12,265 bases of DNA, taken from positions 1 to 12,265 of the forward strand of contig JBASNZ010000114.1 in NCBI GenBank assembly GCA_049657775.1, given 5' to 3'. Below, piece after piece: positions 6,104 through 12,265 of the stretch; position 1 is the stretch's first letter; the number at the start of each line of letters is the position of its first letter. A program made the translations under genes and the position numbers. The notes under the pieces were generated by a model. The model saw nothing but the letters and a program-made list of their open reading frames with translations. It was not told where the DNA came from and searched no databases. This DNA is from JBASNZ01 sp049657775. Lineage in GTDB: Bacteria; Actinomycetota; Coriobacteriia; Anaerosomatales; Anaerosomataceae.

Positions 6104-7579
6104 GTGGCGCCGGATCAGGTGGGCCTACATACGGGCTTGTCATCACACGAGAGAACTGCGCGCAGGGGACTGCTCGCAGCCCTGCTCGGTGCCGACTTGA
6201 TCACTCTGGTTGTGTCCGCGGTCGCGGCATCGTACCTGCGGTACTGGCACCTGGTGGCCACGGGCACGGCCGCAAGCTGGGCAGGCTCGGAGTGGTACGT
6301 CCGGGTCTCCGCATACGCCATCGTGCTCTCGGTGCTTGCAATCGTCCACGAGGGGCTCTACGACCTGGATCGGCTGTTCTGGGGAACAGGCGAGTTCACG
6401 CGGATAGCGCGTGCGCTTGCGATCGCCGTTGTCGCGATCGTGCTTGCCACGTTCGCGTTCAGCCTGCCCGGACTCTCCCGCGTGTGGACGCTGCTGTTCT
6501 ACGCGATCGCACTCACGCTGGTAAGCGTTGAGCGCCTGTTGCTGCGCCATGCGCTTCGCACCCTGCGGCGCGGCGGTAAGTACGTGCTGCGCACGCTCGT
6601 TGTGGGCTCCAACCCCGAGGCCACCGAGGTCGTCCGCATCCTCAAGGCCCGCCCCGAGACGGGTCTTGTGCCCGTCGGATGCCTGGCCACCGCGCTTGCC
6701 GACCTTACCGATCAGAACTGCGGGCCGGGCGATGTGCCGTACCTGGGCTACTCGCGTGACCTGTGTACGATCGTGGACAAGTACATGATCGACACGGTTA
6801 TCATCGCGAGCACGGCGTTCGACTACCCGATCGTGCCGCGCATGATCGCCGAGTTGCGCGGGCGTGACGTGTCCATCCATCTCTCCTCGGGACTGTTCGA
6901 CATCCTCACGACCCGCGTTCTTGTGCGAGAGGTGGCTGGCGTCCCGCTCATCACGGTAAAGAGCGTGTCCTTTAGCAAGTGGAACTTCGCCGTCAAGCGC
7001 ACGTTCGACCTGATCCTGGCGTCGCTCATCACCATCGTGGGGTCGCCCCTGTGGGTGCCGCTCTCGCTCATCATCAAACTCGACAGCCGCGGGCCGGTCT
7101 TCTACCGGCAGACACGCGTGGGCCAGAACGGCGAGCTCTTTGCCATGTACAAGTTCCGATCCATGTGCGCCGACGCCGATGATCAGCTTGAGGAACTATG
7201 GGAGAAGAACGAGGCCGACGGCCCGCTCTTCAAGATGCAGAAGGACCCGCGCGTTACGCGCATCGGTCACTGGATGCGCAAGTACTCCATCGACGAGTTC
7301 CCGCAGCTCATCAACGTCCTCAAAGGCCAGATGTCGCTTGTTGGCCCCCGGCCGCCGCTCATCGCCGAGACCGAGCAGTACACCAACTACCACTGGCGCC
7401 GCATGGAGGTCCTGCCGGGTATGACGGGTCTGTGGCAGGTCTCGGGCCGCTCTTCGCTTACGTTTGAGGAGATGGTCCGCCTCGATCTGTTCTACATCGA
7501 GAACTGGGGCGTGGCATTCGACTTCGCGCTGCTGGCGCGCACGGTGCCGGCGGTGCTTGTGGGCGACGGCGCCTGGTAG
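6104..7579 (+). CDS. Polyprenyl glycosylphosphotransferase, WbaP/CpsE type
   Basis: This 491-residue protein is a large undecaprenyl-phosphate sugar phosphotransferase that starts capsule or exopolysaccharide repeat units. Hydrophobic segments lie near 26-46, 69-83, 103-121 and 128-146, followed by a CoA-binding-like domain (about 160-280), a further membrane helix (303-325) and the catalytic domain. The latter has KFRSM (350-354), KYSIDEFPQ (393-401) with Asp397-Glu398, NVLKGQMSLVGPRPP (404-418) and LPGMTGLWQVSGRS (437-450). The extended insert 360-385 before the DE motif is typical of hexose-1-phosphate transferases such as WbaP, CpsE and WcaJ. GTG 6104 follows a G-run at 6095-6100 by only three bases, a somewhat close ribosome site. 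It is the second initiating PGT in the window, alongside the PglC-like one, and could use a different sugar. Confidence 0.93.
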   Translation: MAPDQVGLHTGLSSHERTARRGLLAALLGADLITLVVSAVAASYLRYWHLVATGTAASWAGSEWYVRVSAYAIVLSVLAIVHEGLYDLDRLFWGTGEFTRIARALAIAVVAIVLATFAFSLPGLSRVWTLLFYAIALTLVSVERLLLRHALRTLRRGGKYVLRTLVVGSNPEATEVVRILKARPETGLVPVGCLATALADLTDQNCGPGDVPYLGYSRDLCTIVDKYMIDTVIIASTAFDYPIVPRMIAELRGRDVSIHLSSGLFDILTTRVLVREVAGVPLITVKSVSFSKWNFAVKRTFDLILASLITIVGSPLWVPLSLIIKLDSRGPVFYRQTRVGQNGELFAMYKFRSMCADADDQLEELWEKNEADGPLFKMQKDPRVTRIGHWMRKYSIDEFPQLINVLKGQMSLVGPRPPLIAETEQYTNYHWRRMEVLPGMTGLWQVSGRSSLTFEEMVRLDLFYIENWGVAFDFALLARTVPAVLVGDGAW

Positions 7580-7596
7580 AGGGAGCTGGCGCGTTG

Positions 7597-7626
7597 CAGT
7601 AACTTGCCATATATGGTAAGTTACTG
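7597..7626. promoter_or_regulatory. 30-bp near-perfect palindrome, likely antitoxin operator
   Basis: Outer arms CAGTAACTT (7597-7605) and AAGTTACTG (7618-7626) flank a self-complementary CCATATATGG (7607-7616). Only the 7606/7617 pair (G and T) breaks symmetry, so 28 of 30 bases match. It ends two bases before the AbiEi start codon. AbiEi proteins are known to repress their own operon by binding inverted repeats at the promoter, so this is the expected operator. TTGCAG (7594-7599) and TAAGTT (7617-7622), 17 bases apart, could be the overlapping -35/-10. Confidence 0.75.
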
Positions 7627-7628
7627 CG

Positions 7629-8303
7629 ATGAAATGGACCGAACTCCTTGATGCCACCGGAGCGGAACCGATCTTTGAGACCGGTTTGCTGCTGGTTGGC
7701 GACGTGGATCGCGCCGACGTCTTGCGGCAGCTCTCAAGGTGGACATCCGCTGGCAAGCTGCTGCAACTGAGGCGGGGACTCTACGCGTTTGCGGGCGCGG
7801 ACGCCCGCGCGCGGCGCGCGGCGGAACCGTTCGAGGTGGCTAACCGGCTTGTCCCGGGGTCTTACGTGAGCCTCAGCAGCGTTCTTGCAGCAGCGGGACT
7901 CATCCCCGAGTACGTCCCGGTAACGACCTCGGTCACAACCGGGCGCCCCGGGCGGTTCATCACGCCCCTCGGCGCGTTCGTCTACCGCCATGTGAAGCCC
8001 GCCATGTTCTGGGGCTACGAGGCTCACGATGTGTCGCGCGGCGTGCGAGCGTATGTCGCCCCACCCGAGAAGGCGTTGGTGGATGTGCTGTACCTGGAAC
8101 CCGACTCCTCCAATCCGGCCTATCTTGAGGAACTGCGTATTCAGAATCTGGATGGGTTGCGTCTAGACACGCTTGAGATGATGGCCACGCGGTGCGGACT
8201 CAGACGCGTCGGGGAGGCCGTCCACCTGATCGAAGAAATGGCGCACCGGGAGCGCCTGGAGTACGTTCCGTGGCAGGCGCCAGGGGAGGGTGGTGTGCGG
8301 TGA
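7629..8303 (+). CDS. AbiEi-type antitoxin (type IV toxin-antitoxin)
   Basis: This 224-residue protein is the antitoxin and probable autorepressor of an AbiE system. An N-terminal winged-helix region (about 1-55) includes VLRQLSRWTSAGKLLQLRRG (31-50) and LYAF, the usual 'basic-RxGLY' wing of AbiEi. The C-terminal antitoxin domain includes AEPFEVANRL (65-74), VSLSSVLAAAGLIPE (80-94), and PPEKALVDVLY (145-155), all typical. In known AbiE pairs the antitoxin opposes the toxin without forming a tight complex. ATG 7629 gives the full winged helix, but no Shine-Dalgarno precedes it: the operator palindrome ends two bases upstream, so the message may be leaderless. The stop overlaps the toxin start by four bases (GTGA), showing translational coupling. 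The pair sits between the polysaccharide genes and an HD-GYP gene, as a mobile defence cassette might. Confidence 0.88.
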   Translation: MKWTELLDATGAEPIFETGLLLVGDVDRADVLRQLSRWTSAGKLLQLRRGLYAFAGADARARRAAEPFEVANRLVPGSYVSLSSVLAAAGLIPEYVPVTTSVTTGRPGRFITPLGAFVYRHVKPAMFWGYEAHDVSRGVRAYVAPPEKALVDVLYLEPDSSNPAYLEELRIQNLDGLRLDTLEMMATRCGLRRVGEAVHLIEEMAHRERLEYVPWQAPGEGGVR

Positions 8304-9112
8304 AGGACGAATTGCTCCGGGTCGCAGGGGCGGCTCCTGCGGGAGCGGCAGCCGCGGTAGCGCGTGAGTATCTGCAGGCCCGAATGCTGCAGCATATCGG
8401 CCTTTCCGGCCAGATGACGTCCATCGCCTTCATGGGTGGTACCGCGTTGCGCTTTCTCTACGGAGTGCCGCGGTACTCGGAGGACCTGGACTTCGCGCTC
8501 GAGGTGCATCGCGACGAATATGCGTTCTCAGACGTACTCAAAGTGATTGCTCGCGGCTTCGAGCGCGAGGCGTACGCCATCCAGATCAACGCACGCGCGT
8601 CTCGGACTGCCGTTGAGAAGGCATTCATCAAGTTCCCGGGACTGCTCTTTGAGCTCGGCCTGTCGCCGCATCGCGATGAGGTCCTGAGCATCAAAGTGGA
8701 AGTCGACACGAATCCTCCTGCCGGAGCAGTGTCGGTTGTAAGCGAGGTCACCCGCTACTCGACTATGAGGGTGTTCCACCACGATCGTGCATCGCTGTTC
8801 GCGGGTAAGCTAGCGGCGGTATTGATGCGCCAGTACACCAAGGGACGCGACCTCTACGACCTGCTGTGGTACCTCTCGGACCGCACATGGCCTCAGCCGA
8901 ATCTCACGCTGCTCGCAAACGCGGCGCGCCAGGGCGGGTGGCCCGACCCCGACTCGCTTGACGCGAGTGGTTGGCGCGGCGCCGTGCTGGAACGCCTCAC
9001 AACCGTGGACTGGGAGAAGGGGCGCCGTGAGGCGATCCAGTACCTGGAGCGACCACTCGAGGCTGACATGCTGGAGTTCGCAACCTTCGAGCGGCTGCTC
9101 GCAAGAAGCTGA
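8300..9112 (+). CDS. AbiEii/AbiGii-type nucleotidyltransferase toxin
   Basis: This 270-residue protein is a DNA polymerase beta-like nucleotidyltransferase toxin of the AbiEii family; characterised relatives cause reversible growth arrest and phage abortive infection, and some (MenT) modify tRNA. The motif GGTALRFLYG (46-55) is followed by RYSEDLDFAL (58-67) with acidic residues D62 and D64. IKVEVDTNPP (131-140) supplies the next conserved acidic motif. AGKLAAVLMRQYTKGRDLYD (168-187) holds the family's K...K-x-RD-x-YD motif. All look intact. GTG 8300 is chosen because GGGGAGGG (8283-8290) lies nine bases upstream and the start overlaps the antitoxin stop (8301-8303) by four bases; the open frame extends upstream to 8192 but only within the antitoxin gene. 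Length is within the family's usual range. The gene probably depends on the antitoxin promoter. Confidence 0.9.
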   Translation: MKDELLRVAGAAPAGAAAAVAREYLQARMLQHIGLSGQMTSIAFMGGTALRFLYGVPRYSEDLDFALEVHRDEYAFSDVLKVIARGFEREAYAIQINARASRTAVEKAFIKFPGLLFELGLSPHRDEVLSIKVEVDTNPPAGAVSVVSEVTRYSTMRVFHHDRASLFAGKLAAVLMRQYTKGRDLYDLLWYLSDRTWPQPNLTLLANAARQGGWPDPDSLDASGWRGAVLERLTTVDWEKGRREAIQYLERPLEADMLEFATFERLLARS

Positions 9113-9150
9113 GGGCGGCGAACGGCATGGTGCGCGCGTGATCATCGGGG

Positions 9151-9418
9151 GTGCAGAAACCGCGAACGCGGATGGTGACGCGTTCGATCGGGCGCTTGCG
9201 GTGTGCACGTCTCAGGGCGATCCTTGCTCACTTCATGTTCGTGACCATCCACCCGTACCCAGACGGAAACGGACGCACCGCCCGGTTGCTCATGGATGTG
9301 CTCCTCGTGGGCAATGGATATCGGTGGGTCACGGTGCCTTCGGACCGGCGGGACACGTACTTCGCGGGGCTGCGGGCGGGACAGGTCAACGAGGATATCG
9401 AGCCGTTCGCACGCCGCG
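9151..9418 (+). pseudogene. Fic-domain fragment (C-terminal part of the Fic core)
   Basis: The frame starting at GTG 9151 encodes LRAILAHFMFVTIHPYPDGN from about 9211, and continues GRTARLLMDVLLVGNGY. HPYPDGNGR matches the Fic AMP-transferase motif HPFx(D/E)GNGR with Tyr for Phe. The similarity persists to DIEPFARRA at about 9391-9417. Upstream of 9211 the frame loses resemblance, and the large N-terminal part, including any inhibitory (S/T)xxxE(G/N) helix, is missing. The frame then runs into sequence that in another frame is AbiEii-like. This is a truncated relic, not a working Fic protein. Confidence 0.72.
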
Positions 9419-9664
9419 CTCCGCCTTCTGTTCATGACGCCCCGGTTCTCCGAGGATCTGGATTTCGCGTTGCAGCCAGGCATGGGTGGATTCGCCTTCG
9501 CCTCGCTCGGCAGGTCGCTCGTGAACGATCTTGAGAAAGAGGGCTACGACGTCCAGATCGCCGTGAAGACATCGACGGTGGTTCATGAGGCATTCGTAAA
9601 GTTCCGCGGCCTGCTCTACGAGATGAGTGTTCTGGCCCATTACGGGTACGTACTACCTGCGTAG
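9416..9664 (+). pseudogene. Truncated second AbiEii-like toxin fragment
   Basis: From 9416 a frame encodes ALRLLFMTPRFSEDLDFALQ, aligning with ALRFLYGVPRYSEDLDFALE of the intact toxin at residues 49-68. Further matches are YDVQIAVKTSTVVHEAFVKF against the intact YAIQINARASRTAVEKAFIKF region, and RGLLYEMSVLAH against PGLLFELGLSPH. It ends at TAG 9662-9664 just before the acidic motif, so the N-terminal GG motif and whole C-terminal half are absent. The DNA differs heavily from the intact copy, so it is a distinct family member, not a recent tandem duplication. No start codon of its own is convincing. Confidence 0.75.
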
Positions 9665-9670
9665 GGATTC

Positions 9671-9727
9671 GCGGCGGGGCCGCACCCCCACCGCCTGAGA
9701 TACGAGGCCCGGGGGGTGCGACGCCGC
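9671..9727. repeat. GC-rich inverted repeat / hairpin after the relic genes
   Basis: GCGGCG (9671-9676) pairs with CGCCGC (9722-9727) and CGCACCCCC (9681-9689) with GGGGGTGCG (9712-9720), leaving a 22-base loop and a small bulge. It lies directly after the truncated AbiEii frame. No T-run follows, so a classical intrinsic terminator is unlikely; it could be a strong RNA hairpin or the end of a lost mobile element. Confidence 0.45.
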
Positions 9728-9792
9728 CGGGTCTTGTGCATTGGTCGGGTGCATGTGTGAAGCCGGTCACGCTGCCTGTTCGTTCTGCCGGA

Positions 9793-9802
9793 TGACCGGT
9801 CA
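9793..9802. promoter_or_regulatory. TGACCGGTCA palindrome upstream of the HD-GYP gene
   Basis: A perfect 10-bp palindrome; CCGGTCA also occurs at 9763-9769, giving a longer inverted repeat with TGACCGG. It sits about where a -35 would be for the TGC-TACCTA element at 9817-9825, so it could be an operator. The rest of 9728-9870 shows no gene. Confidence 0.35.
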
Positions 9803-9870
9803 AGTGGCAAAACGGTTGCTACCTAACGGAGCGATACCCGCCAAGCATCTGTCGTAACTGGGGGATTGTA

Positions 9871-10998
9871 GTGTCTGACGGTGAACTGACGCCGCCCGTG
9901 GCGCATGGCGATCTATCCTCGCTCTTGCGCGTGAGCCTGGATCTTGCCGAGTCGCTCGATCTAGATGTGGTCCTGCAGACCGCGATCGAGGGCATGGTTG
10001 AGGTCCTGGGCCTCGATACCGGTGCCATCTACCTGCTCGACGAGCATGGGCTCTACCTGGGTGGTACCACGCCCGCGCTGCCGACCGACTTCCCCGAACA
10101 CCTGCGCAGGGCCAAGCTGGCTGACCATCCTCACATCGTCCGCGCCATCTCAACACACTCGCCGGTATTCATGGGCGATGCGCGCTCCGCGGAACTCTCC
10201 GAGGCGGAACGTGCCGTAAGTGAGATACGCCAGTTGTGCTCGGTGCTCTACGTGCCACTGATCTTAAAGAGCAGGATCGAGGGCGTGGTGATCGTCGGTA
10301 CGCAGAACGAGGTCATCACCGAGATGGCCGAGAGCGACGTCGACATGTGCCGCACGCTCTCCGCGCACGTGGCGCTGGCGATATCCAACGCGCGTCTGTA
10401 CGAGTCGTCGCAGCGTGCGGCCGACGATCTGCGGACCGCCTACGATGCCACGCTGGCGGGCTGGTCGCGAGCACTCGAGCTTCGCGATGAGGAAACGAGC
10501 GGACACACGCAGCGCGCCGCAGCGCTATCGGTGGAGCTGGCGATCACGCTCGGTATGCCGCCGTCGGAGGTTGCGCACGTGCGTCGGGGCGCCCTGCTGC
10601 ACGACATCGGCAAGATGGCGGTACCCGACTGCATCCTGCGCAAGGCCGGCCCGCTTACTGAGGCCGAATGGGAAGTGATGCGCAAGCACCCCGTGCATGC
10701 GCAAGAGCTCCTCAGCCACATCGACTACCTGCGCCCCGCGCTGGCCATCCCGTACTGCCATCACGAGCGCTGGGACGGTTCCGGCTACCCGCTTGGGCTT
10801 GTCGGCGAGGATATCCCGCTCGCCGCGCGCATCTTCGCGGTGATCGACGTGTTTGACGCACTCACATCCGACCGGCCATACCGCGACGCCTGGTCGATCG
10901 ATCGGGCGCTCGCGCACATCGAAGCCAACGCGGGCTCGCACTTTGACCCCAAGGTGGTAGCTGCCTTCCTCGAGCGAGTGGGGCCCGCGGAGATCTAG
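9871..10998 (+). CDS. GAF plus HD-GYP protein, probable c-di-GMP phosphodiesterase
   Basis: This 375-residue protein joins an N-terminal GAF-like sensor domain (about 20-175) to an HD-GYP domain (about 196-370) through a short helical linker (176-195). HD-GYP enzymes hydrolyse c-di-GMP, typically to GMP. The HD metal motif is LLHDIGKMAVPD (242-253) with H244-D245, H212 lies in GHTQRAA, and HHERWDGSGYPLGL (297-310) includes HHE and the GYP signature; all are intact. There is no signal peptide or membrane helix, so the protein is cytosolic, and no receiver domain, so the GAF domain is the likely input (ligand unknown). GTG 9871 has GGGGG at 9860-9864 six bases upstream. Standing inside a polysaccharide locus, it may adjust polymer synthesis through c-di-GMP; a direct link to the neighbouring enzymes is not visible. 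Confidence 0.92.
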   Translation: MSDGELTPPVAHGDLSSLLRVSLDLAESLDLDVVLQTAIEGMVEVLGLDTGAIYLLDEHGLYLGGTTPALPTDFPEHLRRAKLADHPHIVRAISTHSPVFMGDARSAELSEAERAVSEIRQLCSVLYVPLILKSRIEGVVIVGTQNEVITEMAESDVDMCRTLSAHVALAISNARLYESSQRAADDLRTAYDATLAGWSRALELRDEETSGHTQRAAALSVELAITLGMPPSEVAHVRRGALLHDIGKMAVPDCILRKAGPLTEAEWEVMRKHPVHAQELLSHIDYLRPALAIPYCHHERWDGSGYPLGLVGEDIPLAARIFAVIDVFDALTSDRPYRDAWSIDRALAHIEANAGSHFDPKVVAAFLERVGPAEI

Positions 10999-11018
10999 GG
11001 GAGCGGATCCACCCGAGA

Positions 11019-11027
11019 TGCTACGAT
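11019..11027 (+). promoter_or_regulatory. Extended -10 promoter element (TGC-TACGAT)
   Basis: TG at 11019-11020 one base before TACGAT (11022-11027) is an extended -10 pattern, 66 bases before the glycosyltransferase start. No -35 is evident, as is tolerated by extended -10 promoters. A similar TGC-TACGCT occurs before rmlA. An inverted repeat CCGGTC (11031-11036)/GACCGG (11049-11054) lies in the predicted leader. Confidence 0.4.
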
Positions 11028-11093
11028 GTGCCGGTCGGATAGTCGGCGGACCGGGCGTCTGGGGCCTGTTGTCCGCAGTGCGGGGAGGCACAC

Positions 11094-12095
11094 GTGCAGC
11101 GGGGCCGGTCGCGAATCCTGTATGTCTCGGAAACCATCAACGCATGCGCCTGGTACCGGTCTATTACCCCTGGTAAGGCGCTTGCGGACCACGGACATCA
11201 CGTTCGCGTCGAAGAACGGCTCACCTCCGAGCTTGTCGAATGGGCCGACCTGATCGTCCTTCAGCGCGTCCACGATCCCAACGTCGCATCGGCGATCGGG
11301 CACTGCAAAGCTCGGGGCAAGCTTACTATCTACGAGCTCGATGACGATTTGTGGAACGTGCATCGGGACAGTGGCGCCCACACGTTCTATTCCACCCCGG
11401 AAGTCCTCAAGGCAACGGAGGACGGCATCCGAGCCGCTGATCGCGTTACCACCACCACCGATCACCTTGCGGTTCGGCTTCGGACCCTTAACCGCAATGT
11501 GTACGTGCTTCCCAACATGCTTCCCGACGCCTACTGGGCCTACGATCAACCGGTTGTGCAGTCAAGCGACCTCATCACGATCGGTTGGGCGGGGACCAAC
11601 ACGCATCTCCCGGATCTGAAGCTCCTGGGGGGCGTGATCGAACAGCTGCTCGACCGGTACCCAAACGTGGAATTCCGTTGGGCGGGTATGCGCGAGATCC
11701 CCTTCCGACACCACGAACGCATGCGTCCGCTTTCGACGGTGCTGCTAGAGGAATACCCCGACCTGCTGGGCTCCTTCCACATAGGGCTTGCTCCGGTTGT
11801 GGACTCCGTCTTCAACCGGAGCAAGAGCGATCTCAAGTTTGTTGAGTATGCGGGTCGTGGGATTCCGGTGATCGCATCGCGCACAGAAGCCTACCAAGCA
11901 ACGCTGCAGCATGGTGTAACCGGATTCTTGGCCAAGAACCCCAAGGACTGGCTGCAGTTCCTAACCCGGCTGATCGAAGACGTGGACCTGCGCACCACGA
12001 TGGGCCGCAATGCCATGGAGTATGCCCGCACTAGGATGATCAGTCGCAACATCGGGCTGTGGGAGCGCGCGTACGGGCTCGACGAGCTCTCATGA
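11094..12095 (+). CDS. Glycosyltransferase (GT-B fold, GT4-like)
   Basis: This 333-residue protein looks like a GT-B glycosyltransferase. The N-terminal half has ILYVSETINACAWYR (8-22) and the segment ELDDDLWNVH (81-90), an acidic 'DDDLW' motif I associate with a group of GT4-like enzymes in polysaccharide loci. The donor-binding half begins near LITIGWAGTNTHLPDL (160-175) and has NRSKSDLKFVEYAGRGIPVI (241-260) and GVTGFLA (274-280), matching the usual C-terminal nucleotide-sugar region ('K-x-x-E-x-x-x-x-GxPVIA'). GTG 11094 follows GGGGAGG (11082-11088) by five bases, a strong ribosome site. No membrane segment is evident. It is transcribed apart from the HD-GYP gene by a likely promoter of its own and precedes rmlA by 103 bases. 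The sugar it transfers cannot be inferred. Confidence 0.85.
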   Translation: MQRGRSRILYVSETINACAWYRSITPGKALADHGHHVRVEERLTSELVEWADLIVLQRVHDPNVASAIGHCKARGKLTIYELDDDLWNVHRDSGAHTFYSTPEVLKATEDGIRAADRVTTTTDHLAVRLRTLNRNVYVLPNMLPDAYWAYDQPVVQSSDLITIGWAGTNTHLPDLKLLGGVIEQLLDRYPNVEFRWAGMREIPFRHHERMRPLSTVLLEEYPDLLGSFHIGLAPVVDSVFNRSKSDLKFVEYAGRGIPVIASRTEAYQATLQHGVTGFLAKNPKDWLQFLTRLIEDVDLRTTMGRNAMEYARTRMISRNIGLWERAYGLDELS

Positions 12096-12151
12096 CTCGG
12101 GAGCAGCATCGACATCCCCGGGGCACCGGTCGACTCTGACACGGACGCATC

Positions 12152-12160
12152 TGCTACGCT
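12152..12160 (+). promoter_or_regulatory. Extended -10 promoter element (TGC-TACGCT) before rmlA
   Basis: TG (12152-12153), C, then TACGCT (12155-12160) repeats the arrangement at 11019-11027 and is 38 bases before the rmlA start. A CTGACA at 12136-12141 is too close to serve as a standard -35. Confidence 0.38.
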
Positions 12161-12198
12161 TACGGAGTCTCACTAAGCGCGTCGCGAGGGAGTCCTGG

Positions 12199-12265
12199 GT
12201 GAAAGGCATCGTTCTTGCCGGAGGTTCGGGCACGCGGCTCCACCCGATCACGCTGGGCATGTCCA
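12199..12265 (+). CDS. rmlA: Glucose-1-phosphate thymidylyltransferase, N-terminal part (window edge)
   Basis: The 22 visible residues, MKGIVLAGGSGTRLHPITLG then MS, contain the sugar-nucleotidyltransferase signature LAGGSGTRL that binds the nucleotide triphosphate. The 'LHPITLGMS' continuation is characteristic of RmlA, which joins dTTP and glucose-1-phosphate to give dTDP-glucose, the entry to dTDP-rhamnose. GTG 12199 has GAGGGAG at 12186-12192 six bases upstream. The rest of the gene, and any rmlBCD genes, lie beyond the window. A UTP- or other NTP-specific relative cannot be wholly excluded from so short a piece, but the match to RmlA is close. Confidence 0.88.
   Translation, partial: MKGIVLAGGSGTRLHPITLGMS

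Noticed and set aside
8192..8299. Extended N-terminus for the AbiEii toxin
   Set aside because: It would lie wholly within the antitoxin gene in another frame; GTG 8300 has a strong ribosome site and a GTGA overlap typical of such pairs.
9151..9534. An intact small Fic protein
   Set aside because: Only the segment around HPYPDGNGR is Fic-like; the N-terminal helices are missing and the C-terminal part is out-of-frame AbiEii sequence.
9803..9860. Possible c-di-GMP (GEMM) riboswitch upstream of the HD-GYP gene
   Set aside because: GGCAAAAC and GGAGCGATACCCGCC loosely recall GEMM words, but the paired stems, the GNRA loop and receptor and the spacing are not present by eye. A covariance-model search would be decisive.
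1..12265. CRISPR array, tRNA or rRNA genes
   Set aside because: No regularly spaced repeats and no tRNA cloverleaf or rRNA signature sequences were seen on either strand.

Overview
The window is bacterial chromosomal DNA, mostly GC-rich, with frequent GTG/TTG starts and purine-rich Shine-Dalgarno sites. All recognisable genes lie on the + strand. Base composition and protein character suggest a high-GC Gram-positive, perhaps an anaerobic Actinomycetota of the Coriobacteriia/OPB41 type. That placement is an inference; there is no rRNA or other marker to settle it. The locus is a surface or exopolysaccharide biosynthesis region with a toxin-antitoxin insertion.

Layout. (1) 2-94 is the 3' tail of a probable IS630-like transposase. 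(2) 310-3881 is a lower-GC, AGA/AGG-rich block. It holds a WbuB/WcaI-like GT4 glycosyltransferase, a PIG-L family N-deacetylase, a formyltransferase and a small PglC-type phosphoglycosyl transferase (PGT). (3) 4110-7579 is high-GC: a CapD/PglF/WbpM-type membrane nucleotide-sugar 4,6-dehydratase, then a large WbaP-type PGT. (4) 7597-9664 is a defence/toxin patch: a 30-bp operator-like palindrome, an AbiEi antitoxin gene overlapping an AbiEii nucleotidyltransferase toxin gene, then the wreck of a Fic gene joined to a second, unrelated-looking AbiEii fragment. (5) 9871-10998 is a GAF plus HD-GYP protein, a probable c-di-GMP phosphodiesterase. (6) 11094-12095 is another glycosyltransferase. (7) 12199 to the edge is the start of rmlA (glucose-1-phosphate thymidylyltransferase).

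How the genes may work together. The dehydratase supplies a 4-keto-6-deoxy nucleotide sugar. One or both PGTs load a sugar-phosphate onto undecaprenyl phosphate. The glycosyltransferases extend the lipid-linked oligosaccharide, and RmlA begins dTDP-sugar (for example rhamnose) supply. The adjacent deacetylase and formyltransferase could exchange an N-acetyl group for an N-formyl group on the glycan or its precursor. This is the most interesting biochemical hypothesis in the window. The HD-GYP protein could tie polymer output to c-di-GMP. No complete new system is proven here; the best leads are the deacetylase-formyltransferase pair, the AbiE operator with a possibly leaderless start, and the Fic/AbiEii chimeric remnant.
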